DNA from: Candidatus Gastranaerophilales bacterium | GTDB lineage: Bacteria > Cyanobacteriota > Vampirovibrionia > Gastranaerophilales > Gastranaerophilaceae | DNA length: 64,000 nucleotides | Assembly (NCBI GenBank): GCA_944323265.1 | Contig: CALURX010000006.1 | Location: 1 to 64,000 of the forward strand | Reading direction: 5' to 3' | Part shown: positions 25,215 to 34,013 of the stretch, piece by piece | How the letters are laid out: the number at the start of each line of letters is the position of its first letter | Numbering within the stretch: the stretch's first letter is position 1 | Notes under the pieces: model-generated | Databases searched by the model: none | What the model was told of the DNA's origin: nothing | What the model saw: the letters and a program-made list of their open reading frames with translations, nothing else | Made by a program: the position numbers and the translations under genes

Positions 25215-26504
25215 TCAGCTAAGATTTTCTATAATTTTCTCAAATTTCATGCTTCGGGAAGCCTTCAAGAAAATCAATTCCGGTTTTACATTTTCTCTGA
25301 TATACGGAGCTGCCTCTTCAATCGTGTCAAAATGCTTTGTTCTAAATTTGTTAATCGCATCCGTAATGTTTTTGGAAAGCTTGCCGATTGATATAATCTC
25401 CGTATTATCAGCAAGTTTTTGGGTATTAATATATTCTCCAAGCTCCCTGTGGTAATCGGCTTCTTTCTCTCCGAGTTCGCCCATGTCTCCGAGAATTATT
25501 GTGTAATTTTTATAAAGCTCCGCGATTGTATCAATAAACGCACGCATTGATTCCGGATTGGCATTATAGCTGTCATTGATAATCTTAAACCTTCCGGCAT
25601 TTACGCTCTCCCAGCGCTTTTCAATAGGTTTGTATTTTTTTAAGCCTTCTTTAATTTCATCAGGTGTCATTTTTAATACAATCCCTGCATTGATTGACGC
25701 AAGCGAATTTTCAATGTTGTAATCCCCGCCGATATTGAGTTCGTAGAGATTATTTTTGTACTCAAATTTTGAATACGCAGCGGTTTTTTCCAGAATTTTA
25801 ACATCTTTTATTGAGTAATAAATTTTCTCGCCGCTAAATTGAACCGTTTTTTTGATTAATTCATCATCATGCGCAATAAAAACATTTCCGCGCTGATGTT
25901 TAACAATTTCACACTTGGCTTTTGCAATATTGTCTCTTGAGCCCAAACGCCCTATATGCGCCGTGCCGACGTTTGCTATTATAGTAATATCCGGCTCCGC
26001 GTATTTTGACAAAAGTTCAATCTCGCCCAATCCGCGCATTCCCATCTCAAGTATCAAAACCTCCGTATCGTCAGGCATTTCAAATATTGTCTGGCAAAGA
26101 CCAACTTCGTTATTGTGATTGAGCGGAGTTTTGAAGGTTTTAAATTTTTCGCCGAGAACAGACGCAGTTAATTCTTTGGTTGTCGTTTTCCCGGAACTTC
26201 CCGTGATTGCAACTACAGTCGGGTTAATCTTTTTGCGCCTGTAGTTTGCAAGCTCAAGGTAGGCTATAAGGGTATCTTTAACCTTGAGGTGTCCTGCATC
26301 TCCTGTGCAAAACGCGCCAGCGGCGCCTTTTTCAAGCGCAGAGGGGATAAACTTTTCGCCGTCAAAGTTTGCACCTTTGAGCGGAAGATAAAAATCGCCC
26401 TCGCTTATTGTGCGCGTATCTGTAGATATTTTTACTTCCTTATCCAAATCAACAGGTTTAATTATTTCTGCCCCTGTTGCTTCAATTAACTCTCTTATTT
26501 TCAT
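25215..26504 (-). CDS. murF: UDP-N-acetylmuramoyl-tripeptide--D-alanyl-D-alanine ligase MurF
   Basis: 429 residues, close to the family norm of about 450. It adds D-Ala-D-Ala to UDP-MurNAc-tripeptide in the last cytoplasmic step of the peptidoglycan precursor. Mur ligase motifs: STDTRTISEGDFYLPLKGANFDG near 27, P-loop AITGSSGKTTTKE near 100, NHNNEVGL near 125, ILEMGMRGLGEI near 150, NDSYNANPESM near 310 and LGDMGELG near 337. No other mur genes are nearby. A -10 box ends 6 nt before the ATG. Confidence 0.95.
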   Translation of the reverse strand: MKIRELIEATGAEIIKPVDLDKEVKISTDTRTISEGDFYLPLKGANFDGEKFIPSALEKGAAGAFCTGDAGHLKVKDTLIAYLELANYRRKKINPTVVAITGSSGKTTTKELTASVLGEKFKTFKTPLNHNNEVGLCQTIFEMPDDTEVLILEMGMRGLGEIELLSKYAEPDITIIANVGTAHIGRLGSRDNIAKAKCEIVKHQRGNVFIAHDDELIKKTVQFSGEKIYYSIKDVKILEKTAAYSKFEYKNNLYELNIGGDYNIENSLASINAGIVLKMTPDEIKEGLKKYKPIEKRWESVNAGRFKIINDSYNANPESMRAFIDTIAELYKNYTIILGDMGELGEKEADYHRELGEYINTQKLADNTEIISIGKLSKNITDAINKFRTKHFDTIEEAAPYIRENVKPELIFLKASRSMKFEKIIENLS

Positions 26505-26510
26505 ATATTT

Positions 26511-26516
26511 AGTATA
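26511..26516 (-). promoter_or_regulatory. -10 box 6 nt before murF
   Basis: TATACT on the minus strand ends 6 nt before the murF ATG at 26504; no SD. Faces the divergent -10 box at 26566-26574. Confidence 0.5.
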
Positions 26517-26565
26517 ACTCTAAAAATTTATAAAGGGGAATTCTCTTCTCAACTTCACATTTCCA

Positions 26566-26574
26566 TGTTAGATT
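26566..26574 (+). promoter_or_regulatory. Extended -10 box 6 nt before P-loop kinase gene
   Basis: TGT plus TAGATT (26569-26574) ends 6 nt before the ATG at 26581; no SD. Divergent to the murF promoter. Confidence 0.45.
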
Positions 26575-26580
26575 TTAATT

Positions 26581-27096
26581 ATGGCAGATAGAATAATTAT
26601 TTTTTCAGGCAAACAGTATTCCGGCAAAGATACGGCTGCAAAAATCCTTATGGAAGCCATGCCGGAATTTAGGCGCTTTGCGATGGGTGATATTATTAAG
26701 ATTGAATATGCAAAGCTGAATGATTTAACATTTGACGAGATTGAAAATAATAAATCTAAATACCGTCAGGGTTTAATTGACCTCGGGAATTGGGGACGAA
26801 GCCGGAGCCCGGATTATTGGCTTGAAAAAATTATTTCGCAGGAAGGTAATATCGTTGTAACAGATGTCAGGATAAAACACGAATACGAGGTTTTTAAAGC
26901 AGCAGGCGCCGTATCCATAAGAGTTGAAGCTTCACGCGAGGTAAGAGAAGCAAGAGGCGGCAAGCTTGTTGGGGAAAACGACATTACTGAAGTTGATTTA
27001 GATGATATTCAAGACTGGGATTTTCTACTCGACAATAACAAGGATTACGAAACATTGAAACAAAATGTTCTAAAAATTGTTGAAAAATTACGTTAA
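26581..27096 (+). CDS. P-loop nucleotide/metabolite kinase
   Basis: 171 residues with Walker A GKQYSGKDT at 10-18 and a fold like deoxynucleoside monophosphate kinases, dephospho-CoA kinase and animal-type phosphomevalonate kinase. RQGLIDLGNWGRSRSPDYW (about 62-80) and VVTDVRIKHEYE (about 91-102) resemble the substrate loops of that group. ispG in this window indicates the MEP pathway, so a phosphomevalonate role is unlikely; a nucleotide substrate is more plausible. Overlaps the convergent gene by 4 nt. Confidence 0.65.
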   Translation: MADRIIIFSGKQYSGKDTAAKILMEAMPEFRRFAMGDIIKIEYAKLNDLTFDEIENNKSKYRQGLIDLGNWGRSRSPDYWLEKIISQEGNIVVTDVRIKHEYEVFKAAGAVSIRVEASREVREARGGKLVGENDITEVDLDDIQDWDFLLDNNKDYETLKQNVLKIVEKLR

Positions 27097-28574
27097 GCAT
27101 TGGCTATAACCTCCGTTGTTTGGGCAAGTTGTATATCAGGTTTTTTAGGTGTCAAATATTTATCAGCGACGCTTCCGATTTTACTCAGAGCCACGCCTGC
27201 AAGAGAACCGTAAATCATGCCCTGAACTCCTGAGAATAACATAGCTGTCAGGGTTAATGAAGCGCCGATACCTGCGACTGCCGGAAATCCTAATGTAAGC
27301 GCACGCGAAATTCTGTCCTCTTTGCTGTGAGCTGTGCCGACTGCAATTCCGCTAAGACCGACCATGCCAAGCCCGGTCAGAATATCTGTCGGAGCACCGC
27401 CTAGCATTAGGTCACGTTTTTTATCAAAATATTCTACACTTTCACTGTGGTTTGCTTTTCTTAATTTCTTTCCTGCTTTATGCAAACTGCTTTCAAGTAC
27501 ATGTTTTTCATCTGCACTAAGATGAGGTGCAAGGATTTCAAGAATCTCTTCATATTTTCCTTTTTGAGCCTTTGCACCGCCCATAATACTGTTTACGACA
27601 ACCTGTCCTTCCTGTTCAAGTTTGTTACGCTCGGGCATAAGCATATCTTCTGCCCAGTAAGACATGTTATCTTTTATGTTATCAACATTGTGTTTTAATT
27701 TTTCTTTGAATGTGCCATGAGATTTCGGCCCCTGAAAATTACCCGCGAAATCTTTTAATTTAGCAGTAAAATCATGTTCAAGGTTAGACATTATTTTCTC
27801 TTGATTTTTCAGCCGCGCTCCTGTTTGTGAGGCAGAGAAGTATTCTCTTGCAGATATGATTTCCTGAAGTTTTGCATCAACCTTCATCCGTTCTTCTGGA
27901 GTCAGTTTATTTCTGTAACTTCTTATCAAATCGTCAAGCGAATCCATTTTTTTTCTGGCCTGTTTATATTTTCCTTGAACTGTGTGTTTACTTACGCTGT
28001 CAAACCAGTTTGTAATAGAGTTATGAACTTTTGACATTACTTTTCTAAAACCCTTATCGCAGGTTTGCAAAACACTTCTCGTTGTCTTGTCTTTAACTCC
28101 GCCAAATTTTTCAGCTGTGCATAACCACTTGAACCCAACATCCTTTGCTGCGTTCATACTGTTTGTAAATTGGAAAGCATCTACAACATTCTTTAATGTT
28201 TTAGAAACTCCTGCGTAAAATTTGCTTTTCAAAAAATCATTTTTGTTCTTATCAACCTTTGCACCGGTCTTTGTTGACCAGTTTTTCAAACGATTAATAA
28301 ATTTGCCTGAAAACTTTGGGTTCAATAAAGCTACAAGCCCGGAAAGCACAAGTACGCTGCTGCCTACGGCAATTGCAGTTCTGTTTGATTGTTTTTTCTC
28401 TTCATTCTCGCTAGTTTTAACAAAACTATCAACAGTGTTATTGATGGCGGTTTCAACTTTTTCCAAGGGCTTTGCCAGAGCTGGCGTTTCTCCTTCAGCC
28501 TGTTGTGTATTTTTAAAACCGGGGTTTTTAAAATACATCTGATTATTCATGCTGTAATAGTTACCCATAGACAT
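27093..28574 (-). CDS. Large membrane-associated protein of unknown function
   Basis: 493 residues. A polar Asn/Tyr-rich start without a signal peptide is followed by one hydrophobic helix at about 68-86 (AIAVGSSVLVLSGLVALL). A long, Lys-rich helical and coiled region spans about 90-390 (for example RQKKMDSLDDLIRSYRNKL-type segments), and a C-terminal cluster of three hydrophobic Gly/Ala-rich segments spans about 400-475. AAGGTGAT serves as SD. I recognise no family; the layout suggests a membrane-tethered helical protein, perhaps lineage-specific. Confidence 0.6.
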   Translation of the reverse strand: MSMGNYYSMNNQMYFKNPGFKNTQQAEGETPALAKPLEKVETAINNTVDSFVKTSENEEKKQSNRTAIAVGSSVLVLSGLVALLNPKFSGKFINRLKNWSTKTGAKVDKNKNDFLKSKFYAGVSKTLKNVVDAFQFTNSMNAAKDVGFKWLCTAEKFGGVKDKTTRSVLQTCDKGFRKVMSKVHNSITNWFDSVSKHTVQGKYKQARKKMDSLDDLIRSYRNKLTPEERMKVDAKLQEIISAREYFSASQTGARLKNQEKIMSNLEHDFTAKLKDFAGNFQGPKSHGTFKEKLKHNVDNIKDNMSYWAEDMLMPERNKLEQEGQVVVNSIMGGAKAQKGKYEEILEILAPHLSADEKHVLESSLHKAGKKLRKANHSESVEYFDKKRDLMLGGAPTDILTGLGMVGLSGIAVGTAHSKEDRISRALTLGFPAVAGIGASLTLTAMLFSGVQGMIYGSLAGVALSKIGSVADKYLTPKKPDIQLAQTTEVIANA

Positions 28575-28702
28575 AACAATATCACCTTTAACCTGCTACA
28601 TGAATATAAAGTATATTTTATAAAAAAAATTGCTTAAGAATCTATTTTTATTAAGACATGTTACAGAGTAAGGATACAAAAAAAATTTTGCAAACTTAAG
28701 AG

Positions 28703-28708
28703 TATAAT
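28703..28708 (+). promoter_or_regulatory. -10 box 6 nt before DUF1653 gene
   Basis: A perfect TATAAT ends 6 nt before the ATG at 28715; no SD. Confidence 0.55.
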
Positions 28709-28714
28709 AATTAT

Positions 28715-28927
28715 ATGGAACAGATTATAGAAGTCGGAAGAATCTACAGACATTATAAAGGCAACATTTATAAAATTATTGCCCTTGCCAGACATTCTGA
28801 GACAGGAGAAGATATGATTGTGTATAAGTCTGTCAAAAACGGTGATGTTTGGGTGCGACCGCAATATATGTGGAATGAAGAAGTTGAAGTTAACGGCACA
28901 AAAGTTTTGAGGTTTACTCTGGTATGA
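28715..28927 (+). CDS. DUF1653 protein
   Basis: 70 residues that match DUF1653 almost end to end: GRIYRHYKGNIYKIIALARHSETGEDMIVYKS, then VWVRPQYMWNEEVEVNG. These small cytoplasmic proteins have an SH3-like barrel and no defined function. It overlaps the next small gene by ATGA, so the two are probably co-translated. Confidence 0.88.
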   Translation: MEQIIEVGRIYRHYKGNIYKIIALARHSETGEDMIVYKSVKNGDVWVRPQYMWNEEVEVNGTKVLRFTLV

Positions 28928-29088
28928 TGACAAAAGAGGTTAGAGAATGGCTGCAGAAAGTCGAAAGAAGGCAGTATTCTTACGAAGACGCTATGTATGA
29001 GTTTATGAGATTTTCATCTTTTCTTACAAGAGAAGAGATGAAAATGATTAAATCAAAGCTGGAGCACTCATACAGCAAAGGTCTCTAA
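28924..29088 (+). CDS. 54-residue protein coupled to DUF1653
   Basis: The start codon overlaps the DUF1653 stop (ATGA at 28924-28927). The protein is charged and helical (MMTKEVREWLQKVERRQYS, then MRFSSFLTREEMKMIKSKLE). GAGG-like sequence is lacking; re-initiation from the upstream gene is likely. It ends with a 4-nt overlap into the convergent mutS stop. Filling the whole gap between two genes with ATGA coupling makes a real gene likely, though it is too short to assign. Confidence 0.6.
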   Translation: MMTKEVREWLQKVERRQYSYEDAMYEFMRFSSFLTREEMKMIKSKLEHSYSKGL

Positions 29089-31652
29089 AACAGATTAAGC
29101 TGCGGAGCCTCGATTTCCGGTTCTGTACTTTTTTTGCGTCCCGCAAGGTTTTTAGAGAAATCTCTCTGCATTTTGCTCATTAGTTCTTCTGAGCGTTTAA
29201 CTACAGAATTCGGAAGCCCTGCCATCTTTGCAACCTGGATACCATAACTCTTGCTTGCGCCCCCGGGAACAATTTTCCTCAAAAATTCGATTTCGCCGTT
29301 TTCTTCGCTTACTGTAATCCTGTAATTCTTTATCTGCGGAAAAGTCTTTGTCATTACGTTGAGTTCATGATAGTGTGTTGCAAAAATACACCTTGCTCCG
29401 ATTTTTCCTGCTATATATTCCGCAACTGACCAGGCAATCGCAACACCATCATAAGTGCTTGTTCCGCGCCCGATTTCATCTATTAGAATAAGGCTTCTGT
29501 CTGTTGCGCTGTTTAAAATATAAGCTGTCTCGGTCATTTCAACCATAAACGTTGATTTCCCGAGTGTCAAATCATCGCTTGCACCAACGCGGGTAAAGAT
29601 TTTGTCAACAATTCCTATTTCAGCGTAATCCGCAGGAATAAAAGAACCTATCTGGGCAAGAATTGCAATCAAAGCATTCTGGCGCATATAAGTTGATTTA
29701 CCTGCCATGTTAGGCCCTGTCAAAATCATAAACTGGGTTTTTGTCTTATCAGAACTTGATAGTTCAATATCGTTAGGAACATAAGTCCCGAGAGGAAGAA
29801 TCTTTTCAAGAACCGGATGTCGTCCGTTTCTTACGATAAAATCTCCGCTTTCATTAAGTTCTGGGCAAACATAATTCTGTTCAACCGCTGTTAATGCAAA
29901 AGAGGTGAATACGTCTAATTCCGCAATACATTCAGCCGTATCGCGAATTAGAGTAACAAATTCTTTTGAATAATTTCTAAAATCACAGAACAGTTTGTAT
30001 TCAAGCTCAAAAGCTTTAACTTGAGCGTTTAAAACTTCATCTTCATGTCTTTTAAGTTCGTCTGTAATAAACCTTTCACCGGTTGTCAGCGTCTGTTTTC
30101 TTACATAATCCGCGGGTGCTTTATCAAGGTTGGAATTTGAAATTTCAATATAGTAGCCGAAAACTTTGTTGTATCCGACTTTAAGAAAATTGATTCCTGT
30201 CCGGTCTTTTTCTCTTTGTTCAAACTCTTTAAGCCAGGCTTCGCCGTTGTACATCAAGTCTTTCAAGTAATCGAGCTCTGTATTTACTCCGGATTTTATT
30301 ATTCCGCCTTCTTTAATTACAATACCCGCATCATCGCGAATCGTTTGTTCAATAAGTTCTGCGTAATCAGAAATACTTTCAAGCGACTCCTCAATCTTTG
30401 CAAAAGTCGTAAGCCCGGCATCTTTTGCGGTTTTTACCAAATCAGGAAGTGCCTGCAGGGAAACCTTAAGCCCGAGAAAATCTCTTGGCATTGCACTTCC
30501 GTTGCTCAGGCGAGTTGAAAGGCGCTGTATATCATATATCCCGCGCAGTTGTTTTTCAAGTTCAAATCTTGCAGAAGAATTCTCAACAAGTTTTTTTACA
30601 ATTTCCTGACGTTTTAAAATTTTATTTAAATCCTTAAGAGGCTGGCATATCCAGGATTTAAGAAGTCTTGCTCCCATATTTGTAGTCGTTTTATCTATTG
30701 CCCACAAAAGCGAGCCGTATTTATTTTTTTCTCTTAAAGTTTCCGTAAGTTCAAGATTTTTTCTTGTGTTAGCATCTATTGCCACAAACTCTGAAAGTTC
30801 ATAAGTTTCGATTTTTTCGAATTTCGGAAATCCGTCTTTAAGATTCTCCCAGATGTATGCGAGCAGTCCGGCAGCAGCACGGAATCCGAGTTTACATGTG
30901 CCGTATCCAATTGCGTCCAAATCATTTATTTTAAAAACCTGTTTAAGATTGTTTTGCGCAAAACTCTCCTCAAATACTTTAGAAGGGACTTTTGAGCAGT
31001 TATAATTATTCAAAATTTCATCAGGCAGATCAACCGTCTCTTCCGGAACAATCTGGAACGGCTGGAGTTTCATTTTTTTAGTTTGTGCAATAACCTCTGC
31101 CGGTTGAATCCTTGCAAGCTCTGTTAATAATGTGTCATAATCAACCTCTGTTGCTTTAAACTCGCCTGTAGAAATATCTGTGTACGCAAAACCCCATTTT
31201 TTGTCGCTTTTAAACAAGGCGCACATATAGTTATTGCTGTTCTGGTTCAGAAAATTACTTTCAAGAATTGTTCCTGCGGTAATAATTCTTACAACCCCGC
31301 GTTTTACGATTCCTTTAGCAAATTTCGGGTCTTCAAGCTGTTCGCATATTGCAACTTTTATATCTTTTGCAACAAGCTTTTCCAGATATCCCTCAAGCGC
31401 CTTTACAGGAATCCCGGCAAGCGGAATTCTGCCGAGCTTTGCACCGCAGTCTCGACCTGTGAGGGTTAATTCAAGTTCGCGTGAGAGAACAACTGCATCC
31501 TCAAAAAAAGTCTCGTAAAAGTCTCCCATTCTATAGAGAAGCAGGCAATCAGGATTCTCCCTCTTTATTTCCAGATACCTCTGCATTGCTGGTGTTGCGT
31601 CTTCAATTACTACATCTGATGTATTAACAAGATTGATTTCAGGCTTTGACAT
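29085..31652 (-). CDS. mutS: DNA mismatch repair protein MutS
   Basis: 855 residues, full length. It recognises mismatches and small loops. The N-terminal mismatch-binding domain has the Phe-x-Glu motif region (YRMGDFYETFFEDA near 41), followed by connector, lever and clamp domains; the ATPase has Walker A TGPNMAGKSTYMRQ near 620, Walker B LILIDEIGRGTSTYDG near 690 and ATHYHEL near 725. The protein ends in QLNLF, a beta-clamp-binding type motif. mutL is not in the window. A -10 box ends 7 nt before the ATG. Confidence 0.97.
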   Translation of the reverse strand: MSKPEINLVNTSDVVIEDATPAMQRYLEIKRENPDCLLLYRMGDFYETFFEDAVVLSRELELTLTGRDCGAKLGRIPLAGIPVKALEGYLEKLVAKDIKVAICEQLEDPKFAKGIVKRGVVRIITAGTILESNFLNQNSNNYMCALFKSDKKWGFAYTDISTGEFKATEVDYDTLLTELARIQPAEVIAQTKKMKLQPFQIVPEETVDLPDEILNNYNCSKVPSKVFEESFAQNNLKQVFKINDLDAIGYGTCKLGFRAAAGLLAYIWENLKDGFPKFEKIETYELSEFVAIDANTRKNLELTETLREKNKYGSLLWAIDKTTTNMGARLLKSWICQPLKDLNKILKRQEIVKKLVENSSARFELEKQLRGIYDIQRLSTRLSNGSAMPRDFLGLKVSLQALPDLVKTAKDAGLTTFAKIEESLESISDYAELIEQTIRDDAGIVIKEGGIIKSGVNTELDYLKDLMYNGEAWLKEFEQREKDRTGINFLKVGYNKVFGYYIEISNSNLDKAPADYVRKQTLTTGERFITDELKRHEDEVLNAQVKAFELEYKLFCDFRNYSKEFVTLIRDTAECIAELDVFTSFALTAVEQNYVCPELNESGDFIVRNGRHPVLEKILPLGTYVPNDIELSSSDKTKTQFMILTGPNMAGKSTYMRQNALIAILAQIGSFIPADYAEIGIVDKIFTRVGASDDLTLGKSTFMVEMTETAYILNSATDRSLILIDEIGRGTSTYDGVAIAWSVAEYIAGKIGARCIFATHYHELNVMTKTFPQIKNYRITVSEENGEIEFLRKIVPGGASKSYGIQVAKMAGLPNSVVKRSEELMSKMQRDFSKNLAGRKKSTEPEIEAPQLNLF

Positions 31653-31659
31653 AGTTATA

Positions 31660-31665
31660 ATTGTA
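31660..31665 (-). promoter_or_regulatory. -10 box 7 nt before mutS
   Basis: TACAAT on the minus strand ends 7 nt before the ATG at 31652; no SD. The same short region must also drive the divergent operon starting at 31692. Confidence 0.45.
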
Positions 31666-31691
31666 CATAAGATTTAAAATGGGTGCAAGTA

Positions 31692-32306
31692 ATGTTTAAA
31701 TTAATAAAGATAATTTTTAACGCTTTTCTTCTTGTTCTCGCATTTATCGGGTTTAATGCAATCGGCGGACAGAAGTATGTTGAGGCTGTAAAAGTTAGCG
31801 TTACAAACTTTATTCAGGAACATGCGTTCGAAAGTGCAAAGAAAATCGGGAATTTTTCTAATCTAAATGAGGAGTTTCAGATTGATAACGCTGTTAACCT
31901 TGCAGGATACAAGGCCGTGCTTGCGGAACATAAAGCTTCCGGGCAGAAAATGCTTATTGTTGATTCCGGCAAAAAACCGCTGCTCACTCAGTCTGATATA
32001 AAAAGCAGCGAAGTTGATAAAAAACTTAAGGATTTAGCAGACAAATTTAAATATCAGGCAATAACCGTTCAGGATATCAAGATTACTGACAGAGGAACAA
32101 TGCTTGTGTACGGCAAAGATGTTCCTTATGCCAAATTTGAGGCAAAGGTTACAAAGCTTCCGTTTTCTGATGTATCAGGCGTAGTATCAAGTGTTACAAC
32201 GTCTGACGGAGCGGAAAAACTGGCGCTTTCTATCGGTGAAAAGAAAAAATACTCCCAAATTATTACGGATGAATTCTTTAAGGGAGTTCAGGAAAACACA
32301 AATTAA
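31692..32306 (+). CDS. Membrane-anchored protein of unknown function
   Basis: 204 residues from the ATG at 31692; an in-frame GTG 9 nt upstream is possible. One N-terminal hydrophobic helix (FKLIKIIFNAFLLVLAFIGFNAIGG) probably anchors or exports it, followed by a soluble Lys-rich domain. No family recognised. First gene of a tightly spaced plus-strand run that continues to 35214 with DUF2993-like, GerMN, HicB-like, rimI and BioY-like genes. Confidence 0.55.
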   Translation: MFKLIKIIFNAFLLVLAFIGFNAIGGQKYVEAVKVSVTNFIQEHAFESAKKIGNFSNLNEEFQIDNAVNLAGYKAVLAEHKASGQKMLIVDSGKKPLLTQSDIKSSEVDKKLKDLADKFKYQAITVQDIKITDRGTMLVYGKDVPYAKFEAKVTKLPFSDVSGVVSSVTTSDGAEKLALSIGEKKKYSQIITDEFFKGVQENTN

Positions 32307-32320
32307 ATAGGAATTAGGAT

Positions 32321-33142
32321 ATGAAAAAGATTTTATTATTACTCCTTACATTAGGGGTTATGACATCAGGTATGGTGTTTGCTCAGGATAAATACTCGCA
32401 GGAATATTTGAAGAATCACAAGCATTTTGCGATTATGAATCCGATTGCAGAGAGTATGGCGGAAAGAGTTATCAAAAAATCTTTGAAAAAAGATACAGGC
32501 GCTGATTTTGATGTGAAGTTTACCGGATATACTCTATCAAGTATGAAGAAAGGTATTTTTAAATACCTTGAAATCACCGGAAGCGATGTCGTAATTGAGG
32601 AGATACCGCTTGATTATATAGAGCTTAGGACTCTGAGCGATTATAACTATATTGACTACACCCAAGACCCTCCGGCGTTTAAGTCTGATATGAAGTTTGC
32701 TTATGAACTCAAGTTTTCGGAAGAGGCTATGAATGTTGCTCTCAAGCACAGTGATTACCAGAAAGTTTTGAACAAAGTTAATGATATAGCGTATCCGCTC
32801 TTCCAGATTACCGATGTAAGCACAAGAATCAGAAACAACAGGATTTATATTCTGACCGAGTATAATTTCCCGATAGCACCGTCTTCTAAAAACAGGGTTT
32901 TTGTATCATCATCTGATTTCAAGGTTCAGGATGGGCAAATTCAAGCTGCAAACGTAAAAGTTGACAGTGTGTACGGAAACCTGTCTACCAGCAAGGTTGC
33001 AAATTTGATTAACCTGCTGAACCCGCTTGATTTTACCTTAAAACTGCTTGATACAAAGAAATGTAACGCTAAACTCGAAAATGTAAATATTGTTGATAAC
33101 AAAGTGCAAATTAATGGTAAAATATTTGTAGAAGGAGACTAA
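32321..33142 (+). CDS. Secreted LmeA/DUF2993-like lipid-binding protein
   Basis: 273 residues with a signal peptide (MKKILLLLLTLGVMTSGMVFA). The mature domain has the run of alternating beta strands and the pattern GIFKYLEITGSDVVIEEIPLDYIELRTL seen in DUF2993/LmeA proteins, which bind phospholipid in the periplasm and are common in Cyanobacteria. The match is from memory and moderate. It sits 14 nt downstream of the preceding membrane protein and 3 nt before the GerMN gene. Confidence 0.5.
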   Translation: MKKILLLLLTLGVMTSGMVFAQDKYSQEYLKNHKHFAIMNPIAESMAERVIKKSLKKDTGADFDVKFTGYTLSSMKKGIFKYLEITGSDVVIEEIPLDYIELRTLSDYNYIDYTQDPPAFKSDMKFAYELKFSEEAMNVALKHSDYQKVLNKVNDIAYPLFQITDVSTRIRNNRIYILTEYNFPIAPSSKNRVFVSSSDFKVQDGQIQAANVKVDSVYGNLSTSKVANLINLLNPLDFTLKLLDTKKCNAKLENVNIVDNKVQINGKIFVEGD

Positions 33143-33145
33143 ACT

Positions 33146-33748
33146 ATGAATTTTTCCCAAAAGCTTGGTTTGTTCATTCTGATTGTAATATCGGTTGCTT
33201 ACGTTTACTTTTCGTTTTTTAACAAAGACGGATTTAGTTTTGATTTTACAAATAAAACGCCTGATTCTGAGATACAGGAGCTTCCGCCGCTTGTTGAGGA
33301 GCCGCAGCCTCCTGTTGATAATGAAAAACACGAAGTTAAGACAGTTAAGATTTTTGTGTCTGACTCAAACGGCAAGCTGCGTTCTGTTAACAGGCAGTGT
33401 GACACGGCTGTGGAAAAATCTTGTTTTGAATTTGCGATAAAAGAACTTATAAAAGCTCCTTCTAATTGGGAAAAATCAAAAGGGTTCACGTCGGAAATTC
33501 CGCCGGGAACAAAAATCCTTTCAATAAGGGATGGCGAAGGAAGTGTTTTGATTGACCTTTCTTCTGCATTTGAAGGCGGTGGCGGAGCTGAAAGCCTGTA
33601 TGTAAGATTAGGACAGCTTATTAAGACTGTAAAGGCTAATACAAACGAGCCTGCATACTTGTATATAAACGGAAAACAGGCAAATGTGATAGGCGGAGAA
33701 GGTATTATGATAAAGCAGCCGCTAAGTGAGAGGTCTTTAGATGACTAA
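33146..33748 (+). CDS. GerMN-domain membrane-anchored protein
   Basis: 200 residues: N-terminal membrane helix (FSQKLGLFILIVISVAYVYFSFF), a Pro/Glu-rich linker (about 40-65), then a GerMN domain from about 70 (TVKIFVSDSNGKL, CFEFAIKELIKAP, EIPPGTKILSIRDGEGSVLIDLSSAF, LGQLIKTV, AYLYINGKQ). GerMN is named for spore germination proteins but is also found in Cyanobacteria and other non-spore formers with envelope roles. GGAG precedes the ATG. Overlaps the next gene by 8 nt. Confidence 0.85.
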   Translation: MNFSQKLGLFILIVISVAYVYFSFFNKDGFSFDFTNKTPDSEIQELPPLVEEPQPPVDNEKHEVKTVKIFVSDSNGKLRSVNRQCDTAVEKSCFEFAIKELIKAPSNWEKSKGFTSEIPPGTKILSIRDGEGSVLIDLSSAFEGGGGAESLYVRLGQLIKTVKANTNEPAYLYINGKQANVIGGEGIMIKQPLSERSLDD

Positions 33749-34013
33749 AAAAGATTTAGATTATTATATGAATCTTGATTGGACTTTGATTGAGGGTACT
33801 GATTTGGATTTTAACGGTAACCCTTATCATTATATTGAAATTAAGGAGATTCCTAGTTTTGCTTTTTGCGCAAAAACAAGGGAAAAGGCGCTTGAAAATT
33901 ACAAAAAACAGCTTCGTTTATCCCTTATGTTAATGCTGGAGGACGGCGACCATATAGTTGAGCCGGGCGAAGAAACAGAAGACGATATTGATTGGGAAAG
34001 TTTATGTCCTTAG
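33741..34013 (+). CDS. HicB/UPF0150-like protein
   Basis: 90 residues. The pattern HYIEIKEIPSFAFCAKTREKALENYKKQLRLSLMLMLEDGDHI followed by PGEE resembles the partial RNase-H fold of HicB antitoxins (substrate-like strand, then helix). It lacks the C-terminal DNA-binding domain and has no HicA toxin beside it, so an orphan domain with another role is likely. Embedded between GerMN and rimI with overlaps on both sides. Confidence 0.55.
   Translation: MTKKDLDYYMNLDWTLIEGTDLDFNGNPYHYIEIKEIPSFAFCAKTREKALENYKKQLRLSLMLMLEDGDHIVEPGEETEDDIDWESLCP

Noticed and set aside
26581-27096. Phosphomevalonate kinase of the mevalonate pathway
   Set aside because: The P-loop and substrate loop are similar, but ispG shows the MEP pathway and no mevalonate genes are seen. 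Left as a P-loop kinase of unknown substrate.
33741-34013. Active HicAB toxin-antitoxin module
   Set aside because: No HicA-like gene on either side; the neighbours are GerMN and RimI proteins.
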